Source: Pseudomonas guariconensis (GTDB lineage: Bacteria > Pseudomonadota > Gammaproteobacteria > Pseudomonadales > Pseudomonadaceae). Taken from it: a stretch of DNA of 64,000 nucleotides. Shown here piece after piece: positions 55,503 through 64,000 of the stretch. A program made the translations under genes and the position numbers. The stretch's first letter is position 1. Each line of letters opens with the position of its first letter. The notes below the pieces were generated by a model. The model was not told the origin of the DNA. It was given only the letters and a program-made list of their open reading frames with translations, and searched no databases. Where the stretch lies: NCBI RefSeq assembly GCF_015680235.1, contig NZ_JADLJL010000004.1, forward strand, positions 1-64,000, written 5' to 3'.

Positions 55503-56879
55503 TTACACGGTGTGCAGGTACCAGTTGTACTCGAGGTCGGAGATCGAATGCTCGAACTCCTCCAGCTCGCTCTCCTTGCACGCGACGAAGATGTCGATGT
55601 ACTTCGGATCGATGTACTTGTTCAGGATCTCGCTGTCGTCCAGCTCGCGCAGTGCATCGCGCAGGTTGTTCGGCAGGCTCTGCTCCAGTTGTTCGTACGA
55701 GTTGCCTTCGATCGGCTCGCCCGGCTCGACCTTGTTGGTCAGACCATGGTGCACGCCGGCCAGCACGGCAGCCATCATCAGGTACGGGTTGGCGTCGGCA
55801 CCGGCCACGCGGTGCTCGATGCGCACGGCATCCGGCGAGCCGGTAGGCACGCGCAGGGCCACGGTGCGGTTGTCCAGGCCCCAGCTCGGTGCGTTCGGCA
55901 CATAGAACTGCGCACCGAAGCGGCGGTACGAGTTGACGTTCGGGCAGAGGAAAGCCATGGACGCGGGCAGGGTCTCGAGCACACCGCCGACAGCGTGACG
56001 TAGCGCGGCGTTCTGCTCGGGATCCTCGCTGGTGAAGATGTTGTTGCCATCTTTGTCCAGCACGGAGATATGCACATGCAGGCCGTTGCCAGCCTGGCCC
56101 GGGTAGGGCTTGGCCATGAAAGTGGTGTCCATTTCATGGTCGTAGGCGATGTTCTTGATCAGGCGCTTGAGCAGCACCGCATAGTCACAGGCCTTGAGCG
56201 GGTCGGCGACATGGTGCAGGTTGACCTCGAACTGCGCCGGGGCACTTTCCTTGACGATGGCGTCGGCAGGGATGCCTTGCTCCTTGGCGCCTTCGAGGAT
56301 GTCCTGCAGGCAGTCGGCGTATTCGTCCAGGTCGTCGATCAGGTACACCTGGGTCGACTGTGGGCGCTTGCCGGAAATCGGCGAACGGGGCGGCTGCGGA
56401 CGGCCGTTCACGTTTTCCTGGTCGATCAGGTAGAACTCCAGCTCGAACGCCGCGCAGATGGTCAGGCCCATCTCGGTGAACTTGCTTACCACCTGGCGCA
56501 GGACCTCGCGTGGGTCGGCGAAGAACGGCTCGCCTTCCAGCTCGTGCATGGTCATCAGCAACTGTGCGGTAGGGCGCTTCTGCCAGGGTTCGTTGGAGAG
56601 GGTGCCAGGAATCGGGTAGCAGATGCGGTCGGCATCGCCGATGTCCAGGCCGAGCCCGGTGCTTTCGACGGTGGAACCGTTGATATCCAGGGCGAAGAGG
56701 GAGGCGGGCAAGTTGATGCCTTTCTCGTAAACCTTGTGGAGGCTGGTGCGCTCGATGCGCTTGCCGCGCACCACACCATTCATATCTGCAATCAGAAGGT
56801 CAACGTAGAGAACCTCAGGATGTTCCTTAAGGAACGCGTTCGCTTCGTTAAGCTGAACGGCACGCGGGGGTACCGACAT
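55503..56879 (-). CDS. spuI: Gamma-glutamylpolyamine synthetase (SpuI, glutamine synthetase family)
   Basis: 458 residues. Glutamine synthetase fold without the adenylylation tail: MSVPPRAVQLNEANAF, VDLLIADMNGVVRGKR, AFELEFYLIDQENVN, GQAGNGLHVHISVLDKDG (ATP/metal site) and AVRIEHRVAGADANPYL. This subgroup ligates glutamate to putrescine or other polyamines (PuuA/SpuI type). It is divergent from spuB with a 667-base spacer. The gene has its own terminator. Whether it acts on putrescine, spermidine or ethanolamine-like amines cannot be told from the sequence. Confidence 0.88.
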   Translation of the reverse strand: MSVPPRAVQLNEANAFLKEHPEVLYVDLLIADMNGVVRGKRIERTSLHKVYEKGINLPASLFALDINGSTVESTGLGLDIGDADRICYPIPGTLSNEPWQKRPTAQLLMTMHELEGEPFFADPREVLRQVVSKFTEMGLTICAAFELEFYLIDQENVNGRPQPPRSPISGKRPQSTQVYLIDDLDEYADCLQDILEGAKEQGIPADAIVKESAPAQFEVNLHHVADPLKACDYAVLLKRLIKNIAYDHEMDTTFMAKPYPGQAGNGLHVHISVLDKDGNNIFTSEDPEQNAALRHAVGGVLETLPASMAFLCPNVNSYRRFGAQFYVPNAPSWGLDNRTVALRVPTGSPDAVRIEHRVAGADANPYLMMAAVLAGVHHGLTNKVEPGEPIEGNSYEQLEQSLPNNLRDALRELDDSEILNKYIDPKYIDIFVACKESELEEFEHSISDLEYNWYLHTV

Positions 56880-57546
56880 GATGCAACACCTTTGTTGTTA
56901 AAAATATCAATCAAGGGGGGCTTGCAAGCCCAGTCAATCCGAAAGACCTGGCGAAGTCAAGCCAACCCCATGATGCCCCTAAATGGCACAGCGACGGCAG
57001 AAATGCTGCATCTGGGGGCGAATCATTATCCGCTATTTTGGGCGCAAAGGGCTATCTCGCGCTGAGCGTGTTTTATTTTTTACGGAGGTGTTGTGTAAAA
57101 AAATGAACAAGGCTAAGCTCGGCCACAACCCAGAACACAATAATACGAGGGTCATATGGTCCGCTTGCCGCGACCTGAAAGTGCTGCCTGCGCCGCGCTG
57201 TCAGGTCCCCCCAGCATTCGTCGCGAGGGCATGGCCCGCCTTGGAGCCGTTGCGCGTGCGCTGCTCGCAATAATTGACGGCTGGCTCGGATCATCCTCCT
57301 TTCGTAGCAGTTTCCTGCACGACTTTTCGCTTTTCTGCCCTTCATTCGCTTCACGGACACGCTTGTTTCGAGTGTATCCGCTGCCGTCCCGTGCATGCGC
57401 TTTTGCTTTAGCCAAGCACTGCATCCAGAATCAAGGCGCGGGTCTGTCCAGGCACTTGCAGCCAGGCAGCGCCCGCCTTGATCGACGCCAGGCGTCAGCG
57501 GCGCCCGACCTTCATCAGCCGGGCCACATTACCTCCTGAGGTATTT
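56880..57546. other. spuI-spuB divergent spacer
   Basis: 667 bases without a convincing gene; no spuA-like amidotransferase gene is here. Next to spuI, on the minus strand, TTGACT boxes occur about 80 bases upstream. On the plus strand GGAGGTG (57084-57090) precedes a possible 56-codon frame (57103-57273) that has no recognisable features. The region contains AT-rich stretches around 57065-57105 and GC-rich stretches after 57150. It probably holds the control region for both sides. Confidence 0.4.
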
Positions 57547-58905
57547 ATGAGTAACAACCTCGACCAGCTCACCGATTGGTTGAAAGAGCACAAGATCACC
57601 GAAGTGGAATGCCTGATCAGCGACCTGACCGGCATCACCCGCGGCAAGATTTCGCCGACCAACAAGTTCATCGCCGAAAAAGGCATGCGTCTGCCCGAGA
57701 GCGTGCTGCTGCAGACGGTGACCGGCGACTATGTCGACGACGACATCTATTACGAATTGCTCGACCCGGCCGATATCGACATGATCTGCCGCCCCGACGA
57801 GAACGCGGTGTTTCTCGTGCCTTGGGCCATCGAGCCGACCGCCCAGGTGATCCACGACACCTATGACAAGAAGGGCAACCCGGTCGAGCTGTCGCCGCGC
57901 AACGTGCTCAAGAAGGTCCTCAAGCTGTATGCCGACAAAGGCTGGCAGCCGATCGTCGCGCCGGAAATGGAGTTCTACCTGACCAAGCGCAGCGAAGACC
58001 CGGACTTTCCGTTGCAGCCGCCGGTAGGCCGCTCCGGCCGCCCGGAAACCGGTCGCCAGTCATTCTCCATCGAGGCCGCCAACGAATTCGACCCGCTGTT
58101 CGAAGACGTCTACGACTGGTGCGAACTGCAGCAGCTGGACCTGGACACATTGATCCACGAGGACGGCACGGCGCAGATGGAGATTAACTTCCGTCACGGC
58201 AGCGCCTTGCACCTGGCCGACCAGATCCTGGTGTTCAAGCGCACCATGCGCGAGGCGGCGCTCAAGCACAACGTGGCCGCCACCTTCATGGCCAAGCCCA
58301 TGACCGGCGAGCCGGGCAGCGCCATGCACCTGCACCAGAGCGTGATCGACGTGGCCACCGGCAAGAACATCTTTTCCAACGATGACGGCAGCATGAGCGA
58401 GCTGTTCCTGCACCACATCGGTGGGTTGCAGAAGTTCATCCCCGAGGCGTTGCCGCTGTTCGCCCCCAACGTCAACTCGTTCCGCCGTTTCCTGCCGGAC
58501 ACCTCGGCACCGGTGAACGTCGAGTGGGGCGAGGAGAACCGCACCGTAGGCCTGCGCGTGCCGGATGCCGGCCCACAGAACCGCCGTGTGGAGAACCGCC
58601 TGCCAGGCGCTGATGCCAACCCCTACCTGGCCATCGCTGCGAGCCTCTTGTGCGGCTACATCGGCATGGTCGAGGGGATCGGTGCCAGCGCGCCGGTCCA
58701 GGGCCGCGGCTATGAGCGCCGCAACCTGCGTCTGCCGCTGACCATCGAGGATGCCCTGGAACGCATGGAGAACTGCCGTGCCCTGGACCAGTACCTGGGC
58801 AAGAAATTCATCACCGGCTACGTCGCCACCAAGCGTGCCGAACACGAGAACTTCAAACGGGTAATCAGCTCCTGGGAACGTGAGTTCCTGCTGTTTGCCG
58901 TCTGA
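57547..58905 (+). CDS. spuB: Gamma-glutamylpolyamine synthetase homologue (SpuB, glutamine synthetase family)
   Basis: 452 residues. Same family as the divergent spuI product but only distantly similar: LTDWLKEHKITEVECLISDL, GITRGKISPTNKFIAE, APEMEFYLTKR, PGSAMHLHQSVIDV and RVENRLPGADANPYL. TGAGGT precedes ATG 57547; in-frame codons upstream look non-coding. First gene of spuB-spuC-spuD-spuE-spuF. Confidence 0.86.
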   Translation: MSNNLDQLTDWLKEHKITEVECLISDLTGITRGKISPTNKFIAEKGMRLPESVLLQTVTGDYVDDDIYYELLDPADIDMICRPDENAVFLVPWAIEPTAQVIHDTYDKKGNPVELSPRNVLKKVLKLYADKGWQPIVAPEMEFYLTKRSEDPDFPLQPPVGRSGRPETGRQSFSIEAANEFDPLFEDVYDWCELQQLDLDTLIHEDGTAQMEINFRHGSALHLADQILVFKRTMREAALKHNVAATFMAKPMTGEPGSAMHLHQSVIDVATGKNIFSNDDGSMSELFLHHIGGLQKFIPEALPLFAPNVNSFRRFLPDTSAPVNVEWGEENRTVGLRVPDAGPQNRRVENRLPGADANPYLAIAASLLCGYIGMVEGIGASAPVQGRGYERRNLRLPLTIEDALERMENCRALDQYLGKKFITGYVATKRAEHENFKRVISSWEREFLLFAV

Positions 58906-58953
58906 TCAACCCTGGGGCCGCTGGAGCGCGGCTGTCGGATAACGGAGAAGCCC

Positions 58954-60315
58954 ATGAGCGTCAACAACCCGCAAACCCGTGAATGGCAAACCTTGAGCGG
59001 TGAGCACCACCTTGCACCTTTCAGCGATTACAAGCAGCTGAAGGAAAAAGGGCCGCGCATCATCACCAAGGCCCAGGGCGTGCATTTGTGGGACAGCGAG
59101 GGGCACAAGATCCTCGACGGCATGGCGGGCCTTTGGTGCGTAGCGGTCGGCTATGGTCGCGAGGAGCTGGTGCAGGCGGCGGAAAAACAGATGCGCGAGC
59201 TGCCGTACTACAACCTGTTCTTCCAGACCGCCCACCCGCCAGCGCTGGAGCTGGCCAAGGCGATCACCGACGTGGCGCCCAAGGGCATGACCCATGTGTT
59301 CTTCACCGGCTCCGGCTCCGAAGGCAACGACACCGTGCTGCGCATGGTCCGCCATTACTGGGCGCTCAAGGGCAAGCCCGGCAAGCAGACCCTCATCGGC
59401 CGTATCAACGGCTACCACGGCTCCACCGTCGCCGGCGCAAGCCTGGGCGGCATGAGCGGCATGCACGAGCAGGGCGGCCTGCCGATCCCTGGCATCGTGC
59501 ATATCCCGCAGCCTTACTGGTTCGGCGAGGGGGGCGACATGACCCCGGACGAATTCGGCGTCTGGGCCGCCGAGCAGTTGGAGAAGAAGATCCTGGAAGT
59601 CGGCGAGGACAACGTCGCCGCCTTCATCGCCGAGCCGATCCAGGGGGCCGGTGGGGTGATCATCCCGCCTGAAACCTACTGGCCCAAGGTCAAGGAGATC
59701 CTCGCCAAGTACGACATCCTGTTCGTCGCCGATGAAGTGATCTGTGGTTTCGGCCGCACCGGCGAATGGTTCGGCTCCGACTACTACGGCCTCGAACCCG
59801 ACCTGATGACCATCGCCAAGGGCCTGACCTCCGGTTACATCCCCATGGGCGGTGTGATCGTTCGTGACGAAGTGGCCAAGGTGCTCGCCGAGGGCGGGGA
59901 CTTCAACCACGGCTTCACCTACTCCGGCCACCCGGTCGCGGCTGCCGTGGGCCTGGAAAACCTGCGCATCCTGCGTGATGAGAAGATCATCGAGCGTGCC
60001 AAGGCAGGCACGGCACCTTATTTGCAAATGCGTTTGCGCGAGCTTCTGGACCACCCGCTGGTGGGCGAGGTCCGCGGCCTGGGCCTGCTCGGCGCGATCG
60101 AGCTGGTCAAGGACAAGGCCACCCGCAGCCGCTTCGAGGGCAAGGGCGTTGGCATGATCTGCCGCCAACATTGCTTCGAAAACGGCCTGGTGATGCGTGC
60201 GGTGGGCGACACCATGATCATCGCACCGCCCTTGGTAATCAGCCGTGAAGAGATTGACGAGCTGGTGGAAAAGGCACGCAAGTGCCTGGATTTGACTTAT
60301 GAGGCGATCAAGTAA
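58954..60315 (+). CDS. spuC: SpuC, polyamine (putrescine) aminotransferase
   Basis: 453 residues. Class III aminotransferase: GSGSEGNDTVLRMVRHYW, FIAEPIQGAGGVIIPP, LFVADEVICGFGRTGEWFG and the PLP lysine Lys289 in MTIAKGLTSGYIPMGG. Transfers an amino group from putrescine or a related diamine to pyruvate. 48 bases after spuB with a GGAG site. Downstream is a large hairpin before spuD. Confidence 0.93.
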   Translation: MSVNNPQTREWQTLSGEHHLAPFSDYKQLKEKGPRIITKAQGVHLWDSEGHKILDGMAGLWCVAVGYGREELVQAAEKQMRELPYYNLFFQTAHPPALELAKAITDVAPKGMTHVFFTGSGSEGNDTVLRMVRHYWALKGKPGKQTLIGRINGYHGSTVAGASLGGMSGMHEQGGLPIPGIVHIPQPYWFGEGGDMTPDEFGVWAAEQLEKKILEVGEDNVAAFIAEPIQGAGGVIIPPETYWPKVKEILAKYDILFVADEVICGFGRTGEWFGSDYYGLEPDLMTIAKGLTSGYIPMGGVIVRDEVAKVLAEGGDFNHGFTYSGHPVAAAVGLENLRILRDEKIIERAKAGTAPYLQMRLRELLDHPLVGEVRGLGLLGAIELVKDKATRSRFEGKGVGMICRQHCFENGLVMRAVGDTMIIAPPLVISREEIDELVEKARKCLDLTYEAIK

Positions 60316-60317
60316 CG

Positions 60318-60404
60318 GTCTGCTAGGCTGGCAGCGTGACATTAAGCGGTTACAAGGCCCTGCTTTCCTTGAAACAGCGCCTTGTAACTTGCCAGACTAG
60401 CGAC
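60318..60404 (+). repeat. Large nested inverted repeat in the spuC-spuD spacer
   Basis: Inner perfect arms GTTACAAGGC (60349-60358) and GCCTTGTAAC (60379-60388) enclose a loop that is itself partly paired (CTGCTTTC and GAAACAG). Outer arms GTCTGCTAGGCTGGCA (60318-60333) and TGCCAGACTAGCGAC (60390-60404) pair with few mismatches, offset by 15 unpaired bases. No U-tract. Probably an RNA structure controlling the spuC-to-spuD readthrough or mRNA stability. Confidence 0.6.
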
Positions 60405-60484
60405 TGTTTCAGTCGCCCAGCGCTGTACCGTGGGATCTTGGCTGCTGAACAGATGGCTTGATAATAAATTCTGGAGCATTTCGC

Positions 60485-61582
60485 ATGAAGAAAATGGGCA
60501 AGACGTTGCTGGCCACGGCCCTGTTGGGTGCCATGGCAACCGCTGTTCAGGCTGAAGACAAGGTATTGAACGTCTATAACTGGTCGGACTATATCGCGCC
60601 GGACACCATCGCCAAGTTCGAGAAACAAAGCGGCATCAAGGTCAAGTACGACGTGTTCGACAGCAACGAAACCTTGGAAGCCAAGTTGCTGGCGGGCAAG
60701 TCGGGTTATGACGTGGTCGTGCCGTCCAACAACTTCCTGGCCAAGCAGATCAAGGCAGGCGTCTACGAGGAACTGGACCGTTCCAAGTTGCCGAACTGGA
60801 AGAACCTGGACGAAGACCTGCTCAAGGCCGTGGGCGATGCCAGCGACCCGGGCAACAAGCATGCCTTCCCATACATGTGGGGCTCCATCGGCATCGGCTA
60901 CAACCCGGAGAAGGTCAAGGCTGCGCTGGGCGTGGACAAGATCGATTCCTGGGATGTGGTGTTCAAGCCCGAGAACATCGCCAAGCTCAAAAGCTGTGGC
61001 GTGAGCTTCCTCGACGCGCCGACCGAGATGATTCCGGCTGCGCTGCACTACCTGGGCTTACCGAGCAACAGCACCAAGAAAGACGACCTGAAGAAGGCCG
61101 AGGAGCTGTTCCTGAGCATTCGTCCTTCGATCACCTACTTCCACTCGTCCAAGTACATCGGCGACATGGCCAACGGCAACATCTGCGTGGCCGTCGGTTA
61201 CTCGGGCGACCTGGAGCAGTCCAAGGCCCGCGCTCACGAAGCCGGCGACAAGGTCAAAGTGGACTACATCATTCCGAAAGAAGGTGCCGGTACGTTCTAC
61301 GACATGGTCGCCATCCCTAAAGATGCCGAGCACAAGGATGCCGCGTACAAGTTCATGGACTTCCTGATGCAGCCGGAAATCATGGCCGAGATCACCAACG
61401 CCGTGCGCTTCCCGAACGGCAACAAGGCCGCCACCCAGTACGTGGACAAGGAAATCACCAGCGACCCGAGCATCTATCCGCCTGCTGAAGTGAAGAAGCA
61501 GCTGTATGCGATCGCTGCACCTGAAGCCAGCGCGCAGCGCTTGATCACCCGCAGCTGGACCAAGATCAAGTCGGGCAAGTAA
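60485..61582 (+). CDS. spuD: SpuD, putrescine-binding periplasmic protein
   Basis: 365 residues. Signal peptide [23 protein letters not shown], then [40 protein letters not shown] and [10 protein letters not shown] at the end, the PotF/SpuD family pattern. ATG 60485 was chosen; it opens the signal peptide. It is a close paralogue of spuE. Named SpuD from order; specificity for putrescine versus spermidine cannot be read directly. Confidence 0.88.
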   Translation: MKKMGKTLLATALLGAMATAVQAEDKVLNVYNWSDYIAPDTIAKFEKQSGIKVKYDVFDSNETLEAKLLAGKSGYDVVVPSNNFLAKQIKAGVYEELDRSKLPNWKNLDEDLLKAVGDASDPGNKHAFPYMWGSIGIGYNPEKVKAALGVDKIDSWDVVFKPENIAKLKSCGVSFLDAPTEMIPAALHYLGLPSNSTKKDDLKKAEELFLSIRPSITYFHSSKYIGDMANGNICVAVGYSGDLEQSKARAHEAGDKVKVDYIIPKEGAGTFYDMVAIPKDAEHKDAAYKFMDFLMQPEIMAEITNAVRFPNGNKAATQYVDKEITSDPSIYPPAEVKKQLYAIAAPEASAQRLITRSWTKIKSGK

Positions 61583-62839
<1,257 letters not shown>

Positions 62840-62911
62840 CTATCCAGACCCGCCACGCCGGCTGCGAAAGCCAGGCGTGCGGGCATAAAAATCTTGTTGG
62901 GAGTTTCACTC

Positions 62912-64000
62912 ATGGCAGTTGCCTCCGGTGCCTATAAAAAAGCCCTCGAGGGTGGCCAGCAACCCAAGCAGGTGCTGGTCAAGATCGACCGGGTCACGAA
63001 AAAATTCGACGAAACGGTAGCCGTGGACGATGTGTCCCTGGAAATCCGCAAAGGTGAGATCTTCGCCTTGCTCGGTGGCTCCGGTTCCGGCAAATCGACC
63101 TTGCTGCGCATGCTGGCTGGCTTCGAGCGCCCGACCGAAGGGCGGATCTTCCTCGATGGCGTCGACATCACCGACATGCCGCCCTACGAGCGGCCGATCA
63201 ACATGATGTTCCAGTCCTATGCGCTGTTCCCGCACATGACCGTGGCGCAGAACATCGCCTTCGGCCTGCAGCAGGACAAGATGCCCAAGGCCGAGATCGA
63301 GGCCCGCGTGGCCGAGATGCTCAAGCTGGTGCACATGACCCAGTACGCCAAGCGCAAGCCGCACCAGCTCTCTGGCGGCCAGCGTCAGCGCGTGGCCCTG
63401 GCTCGCTCCCTGGCCAAGCGCCCCAAGCTGCTGCTGCTCGATGAGCCGATGGGTGCCCTGGACAAGAAGCTGCGTTCGCAGATGCAACTGGAACTGGTGG
63501 AGATCATCGAGCGCGTGGGCGTGACCTGCGTGATGGTGACCCACGACCAGGAAGAAGCCATGACCATGGCCCAGCGCATCGCCATCATGCACCTGGGCTG
63601 GATCGCCCAGATCGGCTCGCCGGTAGACATCTACGAGACCCCGACCAGCCGCTTGGTGTGCGAGTTCATCGGCAACGTCAACCTGTTCGAGGCAGAGGTG
63701 ATCGATGACGCCGAAGGCCATGCGCTGATCGCCTCGCCCGAGCTCGAGCGCAAGATCTACGTCGGCCATGGTGTTTCGACCTCGGTCGAGGACAAGCACA
63801 TCACCTACGCACTGCGCCCTGAAAAAATGCTGGTCACGACCCAGCAGCCAGACTTCGAGCACAACTGGTCGCGCGGCAAGGTCCACGACATCGCGTACCT
63901 GGGCGGCCATTCGGTGTTCTACGTCGAGTTGCCCAGCGGCAAGGTCGTGCAGTCGTTCGTCGCCAACGCCGAGCGCCAGGGCACTCGCCCGACCTGGGGC
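62912..64000 (+). CDS. spuF: SpuF, polyamine ABC importer ATPase (runs off the right edge)
   Basis: 363 codons visible, C-terminus lies beyond the window. Walker A GGSGSGKSTL, Q-loop MMFQSYALFPHMTV, signature LSGGQRQRVALARSL, Walker B LLLLDEPMGALD and VTHDQEEAM. Then a TOBE-like C-terminal domain begins (ALRPEKMLV). PotG/PotA type. GGGAG before ATG 62912. The permeases SpuG and SpuH are expected immediately to the right. Confidence 0.92.
   Translation, partial: MAVASGAYKKALEGGQQPKQVLVKIDRVTKKFDETVAVDDVSLEIRKGEIFALLGGSGSGKSTLLRMLAGFERPTEGRIFLDGVDITDMPPYERPINMMFQSYALFPHMTVAQNIAFGLQQDKMPKAEIEARVAEMLKLVHMTQYAKRKPHQLSGGQRQRVALARSLAKRPKLLLLDEPMGALDKKLRSQMQLELVEIIERVGVTCVMVTHDQEEAMTMAQRIAIMHLGWIAQIGSPVDIYETPTSRLVCEFIGNVNLFEAEVIDDAEGHALIASPELERKIYVGHGVSTSVEDKHITYALRPEKMLVTTQQPDFEHNWSRGKVHDIAYLGGHSVFYVELPSGKVVQSFVANAERQGTRPTWG

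Noticed and set aside
57103..57273. 56-codon frame with a strong-looking GGAGGTG site.
   Set aside because: The spacing to the ATG is 13 bases, the product has no recognisable features and codon use is unlike its neighbours. Kept only as an observation, not as a gene.
57156..57539. 127-codon plus-strand frame before spuB.
   Set aside because: It overlaps the preceding small frame and ends directly at the spuB ribosome-binding region, without a ribosome-binding site. The product resembles random translation of GC-rich DNA.

Overview
The window is high-GC Gammaproteobacterial chromosome. Protein identities, gene order and the many palindromic REP sequences of the type GCGGGCTTGTCCCGC point to the Pseudomonas putida group. 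It is almost entirely core genome: densely packed operons, intact genes, no phage, insertion sequence, integron, CRISPR array or tRNA cluster. I see no complete undescribed system. The unusual content is mostly non-coding (paired REP elements, nested hairpins, candidate operators) plus a few poorly characterised genes.

Layout. 1-6349: biofilm adhesin module, with the start of the giant adhesin LapA leftward and its type I secretion system LapE-LapB-LapC rightward. 6464-10309: a TauD-like dioxygenase with a complete ABC importer. 10491-12069: a WYL-type regulator and a Sel1-repeat protein. 12199-17261: a MarR-controlled FUSC/DUF1656/HlyD/NodT efflux operon. 17459-19402: a cytochrome c-FTR1 iron permease. 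19543-21567: YaiI, ElbB and a DedA protein. 21702-25849: polyphosphate genes ppk (preceded by a good Pho box) and convergent ppx. 26050-30653: trxA, rho, ubiD and a ferredoxin-type reductase. 30930-35486: ChaC, quinone oxidoreductase, FliL-like, EVE protein, a 48-residue membrane protein, fau, the 6S RNA gene, zapA and a ZapB-like coiled coil. 35631-40444: UPF0149-pepP-ubiH-DUF4442-ubiI, a ubiquinone hydroxylase operon. 40570-43384: ferric iron importer (binding protein and fused permease, no ATPase). 43510-48069: glycine cleavage genes gcvT, gcvH, gcvP. 48227-52562: DUF2388 protein, stand-alone GspE-like ATPase, Lrp regulator and a CYTH/CHAD triphosphatase. 52785-55353: argE and argA. 55503-64000: polyamine uptake and gamma-glutamylation genes (spuI divergent from spuB-spuC-spuD-spuE-spuF), cut off inside spuF.

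How the genes work together. LapE, LapB and LapC export LapA, whose N-terminal retention module holds it in the outer membrane until periplasmic LapG cuts it. LapG and LapD are not in the window and probably lie to the left. Ppk and Ppx make and degrade polyphosphate, and the CYTH/CHAD protein is a further phosphate-polymer enzyme. UbiD, UbiH and UbiI serve ubiquinone synthesis. The Spu proteins bring in putrescine and spermidine, glutamylate them and transaminate them.

Start codons were chosen from ribosome-binding sites, overlaps and family N-termini. Several are GTG or TTG and are marked. Gene names rest on recognising sequence features by eye, not on a database search.
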